64,000 nt of DNA from Crossaster papposus. Taxonomy: Eukaryota; Echinodermata; Asteroidea; Velatida; Solasteridae. Under the pieces are notes generated by a model that had not been told where the DNA came from, did no database searches, and was given only the letters and a program-made list of their open reading frames with translations. Of the stretch, positions 29,501 to 43,130 are shown in pieces. Made by a program: the position numbers and the translations under genes. The stretch spans positions 62,001 to 126,000 of the forward strand of contig JBAIAA010000603.1 in assembly GCA_037893245.1 (NCBI GenBank). Reading direction: 5' to 3'. Position 1 is the first letter of the stretch, and each line of letters begins with the position of its first letter.

Positions 29501-30730
29501 CCATCGACCCAATCCTACCGGCCTGACCTAATAGCTAAGCTGGATAGAATCCACGGTATTCATATAATAATAATAATTGGGGAGGCTAATCATCCTTACT
29601 CGCAGCTGGTGTGCTGAATTGCGAAGGATGCAAGTGACACCCAGTGACTTTTCATGTGTCACGTCACATTAAAGAACCATTTTTTCAAAAGAACCTAAAA
29701 ACAAATGTAAACATTGGTTTTTATGTTGAGTATTTCCTAACGTTTCCAAAAATGTATAGTTTAGCAAATCTACACAAACAGTGAACGAAACTTTCAATAT
29801 GTACATTATGAACCTTACTTGGAGGCAAAGGCTTTACACACAAGCCACCCAACCCAATCCTATCGGCTTGATCTGTTAGCTAAGCTTGATAGAATCCAAG
29901 GTATTATATTCCCATCGACCCAGTCCTATCGGCCTGACCTTAGCTAAGTTGGATAGAATCCAAGGTATTTATATTCCCATCGACCCAATCCTACCGGCCT
30001 GACCTAATAGCTAAGCTGGATAGAATCCATGGAAAATCCCAATCGACCCAATCCTATCGGCCTGACCTAATAGCTAAGCTTGATAGAATCCATGGTTTTC
30101 ATAACCCCATCGACCCAATCCTACCGGCCTGACCTAATAGCTAAGCTGGATATAATCCACGGTATTCATATAATAATAATAATTGGGGAGGCTAATCATC
30201 CTTACTCGCAGCTGGTGTGCTGAATTGCGAAGGATGCAAGTGACACCCAATGACTTTTCATGTGTCACGTCACATTAAAGAACCATTTTTTCAAAAGAAC
30301 CTAAAAACAAATGTAAACATTGGTTTTTATGTTGAGTATTTTCTAACGTTTCCAAAAATGTATAGTTTAGCAAATCTACACAAACAGTGAACGAAACTTT
30401 CAATATGTACATTATGAACCTTACTTGGAGGCAAAGGCTTTACACACAAGCCACCCAACCCAATCCTATCGGCTTGATCTGTTAGCTAAGCTTGATAGAA
30501 TCCAAGGTATTATATTCCCATCGACCCAGTCCTATCGGCCTGACCTTAGCTAAGCTGGATAGAATCCACGGTATTCATATAATAATAATAATTGGGGAGG
30601 CTAATCATCCTTACTCGCAGCTGGTGTGCTGAATTGCGAAGGATGCAAGTGACACCTAATGACTTTTCATGTGTCACGTCACATTAAAGAACCATTTTTT
30701 TCAAAAGAACCTAAAAACAAATGTAAACAT

Positions 30731-31072
30731 GTATTCGCATTTTTGTATTACTGTGGAGACATGGCTTTGTTCTCGTGTACAAAATGGTTAGAAAGTCGAG
30801 CACTTTTTTCAAAATGCTCCCATTTTCACCATATTTTTTTTCCTGGGTTGAAATTTTGACCCAATATACCCTATATTATACCCATACCCAAACAGTAACC
30901 CTAACCCACATCCTAATCCTAGTTTTTGAGTAATTTAAGTAAAATCCAAAAATCTAATTAGTGAAATTCCCAGTGGAGACCTATTCATCTATAGAAATTT
31001 ACCCTCCGGAGACGTTTTGTCTCCATTGTACACATTGTGTTCATGTCTCCAGAGGGTACCGTATTTCGCACC
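30731..31072. mobile_element. Foldback-type insertion inside a satellite spacer
   Basis: The spacer is cut after GTAAACAT and resumes with ATTGTTTTTTATG about 342 bp later. The insert has imperfect inverted ends built on GGAGACATG and GTGTACAA, plus an inner GGAGACGTTTTGTCTCC hairpin. It occurs once in this window, so it arrived after array amplification or at a non-exchanging edge. No coding region was seen, and no clear target duplication. Confidence 0.7.
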
Positions 31073-33399
31073 ATTGTTTTTTATGTTGAGTATTTCCTAA
31101 CGTTTCCAAAAATGTATAGTTTAGCAAATCTACACAAACGGTGAACGAAACTTTCAATATGTACATTATGAACCAGACTTAGAGGCAAGCGCTTTACACA
31201 CAAGCAACCCAATTCTATCGGCTTGATCTGTTAGCTAAGCTTGATAGAATTCAAGGTATTATATTCCCATCGACCCAGTCCTATCGGCCTGACCTTAGCT
31301 AAGCTGGATAGAATCCAAGGTATTCATATTCCCATCGACCCAATCCTACCGGCCTGACCTAATAGCTAAGCTGGATAGAATCCACGGTATTCATATAATA
31401 ATTATAATTGGGGAGGCTAATCATCCTTACTCGCAGCTGGTGTGCTGAATTGCGAAGGATGCAAGTGACACCCAATGACTTTTCATGTGTCACGTCACAT
31501 TAAAGAACCATTTTTTTCAAAAGAACCTAAAAACAAATGTAAACATTGGTTTTTATGTTGAGTATTTCCTAACGTTTCCAAAAATGTATAGTTTAGTAAA
31601 TCTACACAAACAGTGAACGAAACTTTCAATATGTACATTATGAACCTGACTTAGAGGCAAGCGCTTTACACACAAGCCACCTAACCCAATCCTATCGGCT
31701 TGATCTGTTAGCTAAGCTTGATAGAATCCAAGGTATTATATTCCCATCGACCCAGTCCTATCGGCCTGACCTTAGCTAAGCTGGATAGAATCCAAGGTAT
31801 TCATATTCCCATCGACCCAATCCTACCGGCCTGACCTAATAGCTAAGCTGGATAGAATCCAAGGTATATCCCAATCGACCCAATCCTATCGGCCTGAGCT
31901 AATGGCTAAGCTGAATAGAATCAACGGTATTCATAACCCCATTGACCCAATCCTATCGGCCTGACCTAATAGCTAAGCTTGATAGAATCCATGGTATTCA
32001 TAACCCCATCGACCCAATCCTACCGGCCTGACCTAATAGCTAAGCTGGATAGAATACACGGTATTCATATAATAATAATAATTGGGGAGGCTAATCATCC
32101 TTACTCGCAGCTGGTGTGCTGAATTGCGAAGGATGCAAGTGACACCTAATGACTTTTCATGTGTCACGTCACATTAAAGAACCACTTTTTTCAAAAGAAC
32201 CTAAAAACAATTGTAAACATTGGTTTTTATGTTGAGTATTTCCTAACGTTTCCAAAAATGTATAGTTTAGCAAATCTACACAAACAGTGAACGAAACTTT
32301 CAATATGTACATTATGAACCTGACTTGGAGGCAAGCGCTTTACACACAAGCCACCCAACCCAATCCTATCGGCTTGATCTGTTAGCTAAGCTTGATAGAA
32401 TCCAAGGTATTCATATTCCCATCGACCCAATCCTACCGGCCTGACCTAATAGCTAAGCTAGATAGAATCCAAGGTATATCCCAATCGACCCAATCCTATC
32501 GGCCTGAGCTAATGGCTAAGCTGAATAGAATCAATGGTATTCATAACCCCATTGACCCAATCCTATCGGCCAGACCTAATAGCTAAGCTTGTTAGAATCC
32601 ATGGTATTCATAACCCCATCGACCCAATCCTACCGGCCTGACCTAATAGCTAAGCTGGATAGAATCCACGGTATTCATATAATAATAATAATTGGGGAGG
32701 CTAATCATCCTTACTTGCAGCTGGTGTGCTGAATTGCGAAGGATGCAAGTGACACCCAATGACTTTTCATGTGTCACGTCACATTAAGGAACCATTTTTT
32801 TCAAAAAAAACTAAAAACAAATGTAAACATTGGTTTTTATGTTGATTATTTCCTAACGTTTCCAAAAATGTATAGTTTAGCAAATCTACAAAAACAGTGA
32901 ACGAAACTTTCAATATGTACATTATGAACCTGACTTGGAGGCAAGGGCTTTACACACAAGCCACCCAACCAATCCTATCGGCTTGATCTGTTAGCTAAGC
33001 TGGATAGAATCCAAGGTATTCATATTCCCATCGACCCAATCCTACCGGCCTGACCAAATAGCTAAGCTGGATAGAATCCACGGTATTCATATAATAATAA
33101 TAATTGGGGAGGCTAATCATCCTTACTCGCAGCTGGTGTGCTAAATTGCGAAGGATGCAAGTGACACCCAATGACTTTTCATGTGTCACGTCACATTAAA
33201 GAACCGTTTTTTCAAAAGAACCTAAAAACAAATGTAAACATTGGTTTTTATGTCAAGTATTTCCTAACGTTTCCAAAAATGTATAGTTTAGCAAATCTAC
33301 ACAAACAGTGAACGACACTTTCAATATGTACATTATGAACCTGACTTGGAGGCAAGGGCTTTACACACAAGAAACCAACCCAATTCTATCGGCTTGATC

Positions 33400-35300
33400 T
33401 GTTAGCTAAGCTTGATAGAATCCAAGGTATTATATTCGCATCGACCCAGTCCTATCGGCCTGACCTTAGCTAAGCTGGATAGAATCCAAGGTATTTATAT
33501 TCCCATCGACCCAATCCTACTGGCCTGACCTAATAGCTAAGCTGGATAGAATCCACGGTATTCATATAATAATAATAATTGGGGAGGCTAATCATCCTTA
33601 CTCGCAGCTGGTGTGCTGAATTGCGAAGGATGCAAGTGACACCCAATGACTTTTCATGTGTCACGTCACATTAAAGAACCATTTTTTCAAAAGAACCTAA
33701 AAACAAATGTAAACATTGGTTTTTATGTTGAGTATTTCCTAACGTTTCCAAATATGTATAGTTTAGCAAATCTACACAAACAGTGAACGAAACTTTCAAT
33801 ATGTACATTATGAACCTGACTTAGAGGCAAGCGCTTTACACACAAGCCACCCAACCCAATTCTATCGGCTTGATCTGTTAGCTAAGCTTGATAGAATCCA
33901 AGGTATTATATTCCCATCGACCCAGTCCTATCGGCCTGACCTTAGCTAAGCTGGATAGAATCCAAGGTATATCCCAATCGACCCAATCCTATCGGCCTGA
34001 GCTAATAGCTAAGCTGACTAGAATCAACGGTATTCATAACCCCATTGACCCAATCCTATCGGCCTGACCTAATAGCTAAGCTTGATAGAATCCAATGTAT
34101 TCACAACCCCATCGACCCAATCCTACCGGCCTGACCTAATAGCTAAGCTGGATAGAATCAACGGTATTCATATAATAATAATAATAATTGGGGAGGCTAA
34201 TCATCCTTACTCGCAGCTGGTGTGCTGAATTGCGAAGGATGCAAGTGACACCCAATGACTGTTCATGTGCCACGTCACATTAAAGAACCATTTTTTCAAA
34301 AGAACCTAAAAACAAATGTAAACATTGGTTTTTATGTTGATTATTTCCTAACGTTTCCAAAAATGTATAGTTTAGCAAATCTACAAAAACAGTGAACGAA
34401 ACTTTCAATATGTACATTATGAACCTGACTTGGAGGCAAGGGCTTTACACACAAGCCACCCAACCAATCCTATCGGCTTGATCTGTTAGCTAAGCTTGAT
34501 AGAATCCAAGGTATTATATTCCCATCGACCCAGTCCTATCGGCCTGACCTTAGCTAAGCTGGATAGAATCCAAGGTATTCATATTCCCATCGACCCAATC
34601 CTACCGGCCTGACCTAATAGCTAAGCTGGATAGAATCCAAGGTATATCCCAATCGACCCAATCCTATCGGCCTGAGCTAATGGCTAAGCTGAATAGAATC
34701 AACGGTATTCATAACCCCATTGACCCAATCCTATCGGCCTGACCTAATAGCTAAGCTCGATAGAATCCATGGTATTCATAACCCCATCGACCCAATCCTA
34801 CCGGCCTGACCAAATAGCTAAGCTGGATAGAATCCACGGTATTCATATAATAATAATAATTGGGGAGGCTAATCATCCTTACTCGCTGCTGGTGTGCTGA
34901 ATTGCGAAGGATGCAAGTGACACCCAATGACTTTTCATGTGTCACGTCACATTAAAGAACCATTTTTTTCGAAAGAACCTAAAAACAAATGTAAACATTG
35001 GTTTTTATGTTGAGTATTTCCTAACGTTTCCAAATATGTATAGTTTAGCAAATCTACACAAACAGTGAACGAAACTTTCAATATGTACATTATGAACCTG
35101 ACTTAGAGGCAAGCGCTTTACACACAAGCCACCCAACCCAATTCTATCGGCTTGATCTGTTAGCTAAGCTTGATAGAATCCAAGGTATTATATTCCCATC
35201 GACCCAGTCCTATCGGCCTGACCTTAGCTAAGCTGGATAGAATCCAAGGTATTCATATAATAATAATAATTGGGGAGGCTAATCATCCTTACTCGCAGCT
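33400..35300. repeat. Flank block duplication, copy 1
   Basis: Shares unusual variants with 38150-39900: ATTCGCATCGACC and CCTACTGGCC near 33430-33520, CTCGCTGCTGG near 34885, TTTTTTTCGAAAG near 34965 and CAAATATGTATAG near 35035. The offset is about 4.6-4.75 kb because unit lengths differ slightly. Confidence 0.7.
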
Positions 35301-36537
35301 GGTGTGCTGAATTGCGAAGGATGCAAGTGACACCCAATGACTTTTCATGTGTCACGTCACATTAAAGAACCATTTTTTCAAAAGAACCTAAAAACAAATG
35401 TAAACATTGGTTTTTATGTTGAGTATTTCCTAACGTTTCCAAAAATGTATAGTTTAGCAAATCTACACAAACAGTGAACGACACTTTCAATATGTACATT
35501 ATGAACCTGACTTGGAGGCAAAGGCTTTACACACAAGCAACCAACCCAATCCTATCGGCTTGATCTGTTAGCTAAGCTTGATAGAATCCAAGGTATTATA
35601 TTCCCATCGACCCAGTCCTATCGGCCTGACCTTAGCTAAGCTGGATAGAATCCAAGGTATTCATATTCCCATCGACCCAATCCTACCGGCCTGACCAAAT
35701 AGCTAAGCTGGATAGAATCCACGGTATTCATATAATAATAATAATTGGGGAGGCTAATCATCCTTACTCGCAGCTGGTGTGCTGAATTGCGAAGGATGCA
35801 AGTGACACCCAATGACTTTTCATGTGTCACGTCACATTAAAGAACCATTTTTTTCGAAAGAACCTAAAAACAAATGTAAACATTGGTTTTTATGTTGAGT
35901 ATTTCCTAACGTTTCCAAAAATGTATAGTTTAGCAAATCTACACAAACAGTGAACGAAACTTTCAATATGTACATTATGAACCTGACTTAGAGGCAAGCG
36001 CTTTACACACAAGCCACCCAACCCAATCCTATCGGCTTGATCTGTTAGCTAAGCTTGATAGAATCCAAGGTATTATATTCCCATCGACACAGTCCTATCG
36101 GCCTGACCTTAGCTAAGCTGGATAGAATCCAAGGTATTTATATTCCCATCGACCCAATCCTACCAGCCTGACCTAATAGCTAAGCTGGATAGAATCCACG
36201 GTATTCATATAATAATAATAATTGGGGAGGCTAATCATCCTTACTCGCAGCTGGTGTGCTGAATTGCGAAGGATGCAAGTGACACCCAATGACTTTTCAT
36301 GTGTCACGTCACATTAAAGAACCATTTTTTCAAAAGAACCTAAAAACAAATGTAAACATTGGTTTTTATGTCAAGTATTTCCTAACGTTTCCAAAAATGT
36401 ACAGTTTAGCAAATCTACACAAACAGTGAACGACACTTTCAATATGTACATTATGAACCTGACTTGGAGGCAAGGGCTTTACACACAAGCAACCCAACCC
36501 AATCCTATCGGCTTGATCTGTTAGCTAAGCTTGATAG

Positions 36538-36589
36538 CTAAGGTCAGGCCGATAGGACTGGGTCGATGGGAATATAATACCTTGGATTC
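36538..36589. repeat. 52-bp in-place inversion within a sub-repeat pair
   Basis: Between TTGATAG and TAAGCTGGATAG the sequence reads as the reverse complement of the expected SR1/SR2 segment: CTAAGGTCAGGCCGATAGG at the left and CCTTGGATTC at the right. Only this copy is flipped; its neighbours are in normal orientation. Confidence 0.92.
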
Positions 36590-38149
36590 TAAGCTGGATA
36601 GAATCCAAGGTATTCATATTCCCATCGACCCAATCCTACCGGCTTGACCAAATAGCTAAGCTGGATAGAATCCACGGTATTCATATAATAATAATAATTG
36701 GGGAGGCTAATCATCCTTACTCGCAGCTGGTGTGCTGAATTGCGAAGGATGCAAGTGACACCCAATGACTTTTCATGTGTCACGTCACATTAAAGAACTA
36801 TTTTTTCAAAAGAACCTAAAAACAAATGTAAACATTGGTTTTTATGTTGAGTATTTCCTAACGTTTCCAAAAATGTATAGTTTAGCAAATCTACACAAAC
36901 AGTGAACGACACTTTCAATATGTACATTATGAACCTGACTTGGAGGCAAGGGCTTTACACACAAGAAACCCAACCCAATTCTATCGGCTTGATCTGTTAG
37001 CTAAGCTTGATAGAATCCAAGGTATTATATTCCCATCGACCCAGTCCTATCGGCCTGACCTTAGCTAAGCTGGATAGAATCCAAGGTATTCATATTCCCA
37101 TCGACCCAATCCTACCGGCCTGACCTAATAGCTAAGCTGGATAGAATCCAAGGTATATCCCAATCGACCCAATCCTATCGGCCTGAGCTAATAGCTAAGC
37201 TGACTAGAATCAACGGTATTCATAACCCCATTGACCCAATCCTATCGGCCTGACCTAATAGCTAAGCTGGATAGAATCCATGGTTTTCATAACCCCATCG
37301 ACCCAATCCTAACGGCCTGACCTAATAGCTAAGCTGGATAGAATCCACGGTATTCATATAATAATAATAATTGGTGAGGCTAATCATCCTTACTCGCAGC
37401 TGGTGTGCTGAATTGCGAAGGATGCAAGTGACACCCAATGACTTTTCATGTGTCACGTCACATTAAAGAACCATTTTTTCAAAAGAACCTAAAAACAAAT
37501 GTGAACATTGGTTTTTATGTTGAGTATTTCCTAACTTTTCCAAAAATGTATAGTTTAGCAAATCTACACAAACAGTGAACGACACTTTCAATATGTACAT
37601 TATGAACCTGACTTGGAGGCAAAGGCTTTACACACAAGCAACCCAACCCAATCCTATCGGCTTGATCTGTTAGCTAAGCTTGATAGAATCCAAGGTATTA
37701 TATTTCCATCGACCCAGTCCTATCGGCCTGACCTTAGCTAAGCTGGATAGAATCCAAGGTATTCATATTCCCATCGACCCAATCCTACCGGCCTGACCAA
37801 ATAGCTAAGCTGGATAGAATCCACGGTATTCATATAATAATAATAATTGGGGAGGCTAATCATCCTTACTCGCTGCTGGTGTGCTGAATTGCGAAGGATG
37901 CAAGTGACACCCAATGACTTTTCATGTGTCACGTCACATTAAAGAACCATTTTTTCAAAAGAACCTAAAAACAAATGTGAACATTGGTTTTTATGTTGAG
38001 TATTTCCTAACTTTTCCAAAAATGTATAGTTTAGCAAATCTACACAAACAGTGAACGACACTTTCAATATGTACATTATGAACCTGACTTGGAGGCAAGG
38101 GCTTTACACACAAGCAACCCAACCCAATCCTATCGGCTTGATCTGTTAG

Positions 38150-39900
38150 CTAAGCTTGATAGAATCCAAGGTATTATATTCGCATCGACCCAGTCCTATC
38201 GGCCTGACCTTAGCTAAGCTGGATAGAATCCAAGGTATTTATATTCCCATCGACCCAATCCTACTGGCCTGACCTAATAGCTAAGCTGGATAGAATCCAC
38301 GGTATTCATATAATAATAATAATTGGGGAGGCTAATCATCCTTACTCGCAGCTGGTGTGCTGAATTGCGAAGGATGCAAGTGACACCCAATGACTTTTCA
38401 TGTGTCACGTCACATTAAAGAACCATTTTTTCAAAAGAACCTAAAAACAAATGTAAACATTGGTTTTTATGTTGAGTATTTCCTAACGTTTCCAAAAATG
38501 TATAGTTTAGCAAATCTACACACAGTGAACGACACTTTCAATATGTACATTATGAACCTGACTTGGAGGCAAGCGCTTTACACACAAGCCACCCAACCCA
38601 ATCCTATCGGCTTGATCTGTTAGCTAAGCTTGATAGAATCCAAGGTATTATATTCCCATCGACCCAGTCCTATCGGCCTGACCTTAGCTAAGCTGGATAG
38701 AATCCAAGGTATTCATATTCCCATCGACCAAATCCTACCGGCCTGACCTAATAGCTAAGCTGGATAGAATCCAAGGTATATCCCAATCGACCCAATCCTA
38801 TCGGCCTGAGCTAATAGCTAAGCTGACTAGAATCAACGGTATTCATAACCCCATTGACCCAATCCTATCGGCCTGACCTAATAGCTAAGCTTGATAGAAT
38901 CCAATGTATTCATAACCCCATCGACCCAATCCTACCGGCCTGACCTAATAGCTAAGCTGGATAGAATCCACGGTATTCATATAATAATAATAATTGGGGA
39001 GGCTAATCATCCTTACTCGCAGCTGGTGTGCTGAATTGCGAAGGATGCAAGTGACACCCAATGACTTTTCATGTGTCACGTCACATTAAAGTACCATTTT
39101 TTCAAAAGAACCTAAAAACAAATGTAAACATTGGTTTTTATGTTGAGTATTTCCTAACTTTTTCAAAAATGTATAGTTTAGCAAATCTACACAAACAGTG
39201 AACGACACTTTCAATATGTACATTATGAACCTGACTTGGAGGCAAAGGCTTTACACACAAGCAACCCAACCCAATCCTATCGGCTTGATCTGTTAGCTAA
39301 GCTTGATAGAATCCAAGGTATTATATTTCCATCGACCCAGTCCTATCGGCCTGACCTTAGCTAAGCTGGATAGAATCCAAGGTATTCATATTCCCATCGA
39401 CCCAATCCTACCGGCCTGACCAAATAGCTAAGCTGGATAGAATCCACGGTATTCATATAATAATAATAATTGGGGAGGCTAATCATCCTTACTCGCTGCT
39501 GGTGTGCTGAATTGCGAAGGATGCAAGTGACACCCAATGACTTTTCATGTGTCACGTCACATTAAAGAACCATTTTTTTCGAAAGAACCTAAAAACAAAT
39601 GTAAACATTGGTTTTTATGTTGAGTATTTCCTAACGTTTCCAAATATGTATAGTTTAGCAAATCTACACAAACAGTGAACGAAACTTTCAATATGTACAT
39701 TATGAACCTGACTTAGAGGCAAGCGCTTTACACACAAGCCACCCAACCCAATTCTATCGGCTTGATCTGTTAGCTAAGCTTGATAGAATCCAAGGTATTA
39801 TATTCCCATCGACCCAGTCCTATCGGCCTGACCTTAGCTAAGCTGGATAGAATCCAAGGTATTCATATAATAATAATAATTGGGGAGGCTAATCATCCTT
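38150..39900. repeat. Flank block duplication, copy 2
   Basis: Carries the same variant series as 33400-35300, including a short unit in which SR2 runs straight into CATATAATAA (near 39866, matching 35251). This shows block-wise copying rather than unit-by-unit divergence. Confidence 0.7.
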
Positions 39901-41254
39901 ACTCGCAGCTGGTGTGCTGAATTGCGAAGGATGCAAGTGACACCCAATGACTTTTCATGTGTCACGTCACATTAAAGAACCATTTTTTCAAAAGAACCTA
40001 AAAACAAATGTAAACATTGGTTTTTATGTTGAGTATTTCCTAACGTTTCCAAAAATGTATAGTTTAGCAAATCTACACAAACAGTGAACGACACTTTCAA
40101 TATGTACATTATGAACCTGACTTGGAGGCAAGCGCTTTACACACAAGCCACCCAACCCAATCCTATCGGCTTGATCTGTTAGCTAAGCTTGATAGAATCC
40201 AAGGTATTATATTCCCATCGACCCAGTCCTATCGGCCTGACCTTAGCTAAGCTGGATAGAATCCAAGGTATTCATATTCCCATCGACCCAATCCTACCGG
40301 CCTGACCTAATAGCTAAGCTGGATAGAATCCAAGGTATATCCCAATCGACCCAATCCTATCGGCCTGAGCTAATAGCTAAGCTGACTAGAATCAACGGTA
40401 TTCATAACCCCATTGACCCAATCCTATCGGCCTGACCTAATAGCTAAGCTGGATAGAATCCATGGTTTTCATAACCCCATCGACCCAATCCTAACGGCCT
40501 GACCTAATAGCTAAGCTGGATAGAATCCACGGTATTCATATAATAATAATAATTGGTGAGGCTAATCATCCTTACTCGCAGCTGGTGTGCTGAATTGCGA
40601 AGGATGCAAGTGACACCCAATGACTTTTCATGTGTCACGTCACATTAAAGAACCATTTTTTCAAAAGAACCTAAAAACAAATGTGAACATTGGTTTTTAT
40701 GTTGAGTATTTCCTAACTTTTCCAAAAATGTATAGTTTAGCAAATCTACACAAACAGTGAACGACACTTTCAATATGTACATTATGAACCTGACTTGGAG
40801 GCAAAGGCTTTACACACAAGCAACCCAACCCAATCCTATCGGCTTGATCTGTTAGCTAAGCTTGATAGAATCCAAGGTATTATATTTCCATCGACCCAGT
40901 CCTATCGGCCTGACCTTAGCTAAGCTGGATAGAATCCAAGGTATTCATATTCCCATCGACCCAATCCTACCGGCCTGACCAAATAGCTAAGCTGGATAGA
41001 ATCCACGGTATTCATATAATAATAATAATTGGGGAGGCTAATCATCCTTACTCGCAGCTGGTGTGCTGAATTGCGAAGGATGCAAGTGACACCCAATGAC
41101 TTTTCATGTGTCACGTCACATTAAAGAACCATTTTTTTCGAAAGAACCTAAAAACAAATGTAAACATTGGTTTTTATGTTGAGTATTTCCTAACGTTTCC
41201 AAAAATGTATAGTTTAGCAAATCTACACAAACAGTGAACGAAACTTTCAATATG

Positions 41255-41600
41255 TACATTATGAACCTTACTTGGAGGCAAAGGCTTTACACACAAGCCA
41301 CCCAACCCAATCCTATCGGCTTGATCTGTTAGCTAAGCTTGATAGAATCCAAGGTATTATATTCCCATCGACCCAGTCCTATCGGCCTGACCTTAGCTAA
41401 GTTGGATAGAATCCAAGGTATTTATATTCCCATCGACCCAATCCTACCGGCCTGACCTAATAGCTAAGCTGGATAGAATCCATGGAAAATCCCAATCGAC
41501 CCAATCCTATCGGCCTGACCTAATAGCTAAGCTTGATAGAATCCATGGTTTTCATAACCCCATCGACCCAATCCTACCGGCCTGACCTAATAGCTAAGCT
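41255..41600. repeat. Core-type satellite tract embedded in the flank
   Basis: Here the diverged flank switches to core markers (GAACCTTACTTGGAGGCAAA, AAGTTGGATAGAATCC, CCATGGAAAATCCCAATCG, CCATGGTTTTCATAACCCC) and then back to GAACCTGACTTGG by 41867. The left junction carries the flank variant TTTTTTTCGAAAG. This fits gene conversion or reinsertion of core DNA. Confidence 0.8.
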
Positions 41601-43130
41601 GGATAGAATCCACGGTATTCATATAATAATAATAATTGGGGAGGCTAATTATCCTTACTCGCAGCTGGTGTGCTGAATTGCGAAGGATGCAAGTGACACC
41701 CAATGACTTTTCATGTGTCACGTCACATTAAAGAACCATTTTTTCAAAAGAACCTAAAAACAAATGTAAACATTGGTTTTTATGTTGAGTATTTCCTAAC
41801 GTTTCCAAAAATGTATAGTTTAGCAAATCTACACAAACAGTGAACGAAACTTTCAATATGTACATTATGAACCTGACTTGGAGGCAAGCGCTTTACACAC
41901 AAGCCACCCAACCCAATCCTATCGGCTTGATCTGTTAGCTAAGCTTGATAGAATCCAAGGTATTTTATTCCCATCGACTTAGTCCTATCGGCCTGACCTT
42001 AGCTAAGCAGGATAGAATCCAAGATATTCATATTCCCATCGACCCAATCCTACCGGCCTGACCTAATAGCTAAGCTGGATAGAATCCAAGGTATATCCCA
42101 ATCGACCCAATCCTATCGGCCTGAGCTAATAGCTAAGCTGACTAGAATCAACGGTATTCATAACCCCATTGACCCAATCCTATCGGCCTGACCTAATAGC
42201 TAAACTTGATAGAATCCAATGTATTCATAACCCCATCGACCCAATCCTACCGGCCTGACCTAATAGCTAAGCTGGATAGAATACACGGTATTCATATAAT
42301 AATAATAATTGGGGAGGCTAATCATCCTTACTCGCAGCTGGTGTGCTGAATTGCGAAGGATGCAAGTGACACCCAATGACTTTTCATGTGTCACGTCACA
42401 TTAAAGAACCATTTTTTTCAAAAGAACCTAAAAACAAATGTAAACATTGGTTTTTATGTTGAGTATTTCCTAACGTTTCCAAAAATGTATAGTTTAGCAA
42501 ATCTACACAAACAGTGAACGAAACTTTCAATATGTACATTATGAACCTGACTTAGAGGCAAGCGCTTTACACACAAGCCACCCAACCCAATCCTATCGGC
42601 TTGATCTGTTAGCTAAGCTGGATAGAATCCAAGGTATTATATTCCCATCGACCCAGTCCTATCGGCCTGACCTTAGCTAAGCTGGATAGAATCCAAGGTA
42701 TTCATATTCCAATCGACCCAATCCTACCGGCCTGACCTTATAGCTAAGCTGGATAAAATCCACGGTATTCATATAATAATAATAATTGGGGAGGCTAATC
42801 ATCCTTACTCGCAGCTGGTGTGCTGAATTGCGAAGGATGCCAGTGACACCCAATGACTTTTCATGTGTCACGTCACATTAAAGAACCATTTTTTCAAAAG
42901 AACCTAAAAACAAATGTAAACATTGGTTTTTGTGTTGAGTATTTCCTAACTTTTCCAAAAATGTATAGTTTAGCAAATCTACACAAACAGTGAACGACAC
43001 TTTCAATATGTACATTATGAACCTGACTTGGAGGCAAAGGCTTTACACACAAGCAACCCAACCCAATCCTATCGGCTTGATCTGTTAGCTAAGCTTGATA
43101 GAATCCAAGGTATTCATATTCCCATCGACC

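Larger units (their letters stand above)
1..30570. repeat. Satellite core array, 606-bp tandem unit
   Basis: About 50 head-to-tail units of 606 bp. I tracked the CATATAATAATAATAATT landmark: it falls at 121, 727, 1333, 1945, 2551 and so on to 30167, which is 50 steps once one 6-bp insertion (near 1575) and two 476-bp short units are allowed for. Units are almost identical, usually with zero to three differences each. Each unit is a spacer of about 295 bp followed by five related sub-repeats. The array starts mid-unit, so it extends beyond the left edge. No coding potential: all frames are short and interrupted in the same way in every unit. Confidence 0.97.
30571..43130. repeat. Diverged, variable-length satellite flank
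   Basis: The same spacer and sub-repeats continue, but units range from roughly 400 to 680 bp, with different numbers and orders of sub-repeats. Flank-type markers replace core ones: GAACCTGACTTGGAGGCAAG instead of GAACCTTACTTGGAGGCAAA, GGTATATCCCAATCG, and CTGACTAGAATCAACGG. The array ends at 43130 in a sub-repeat (CCCATCGACC) and is followed by AAACCAAAACAAACC. Higher divergence at the edge is the usual pattern where unequal exchange is less efficient. Confidence 0.93.

Noticed and set aside
1-30570. Centromeric satellite with a CENP-B box
   Set aside because: I found no match to the TTCGTTGGAARCGGGA pattern, so a centromere role is not supported by sequence alone.
30876-30925. Telomere-like CCCTAACCC in the insertion
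   Set aside because: Single occurrence among degenerate CCCATACCC words, not a telomere tract.
32995-42871. A 64-codon minus-strand frame beginning MTHEKSLGV, repeated eight times in the diverged satellite flank
   Set aside because: It is the satellite spacer plus part of the sub-repeats. In core units the same frame is closed by TAG (from CCTAATAG). Flank units with CCAAATAG or similar read through. Copy number follows array duplication, not selection for a protein.
1-43130. CRISPR-like repeat/spacer array
   Set aside because: Units are fully repeated, including the spacer part, 606 bp long, with no unique spacers; the context is animal DNA.
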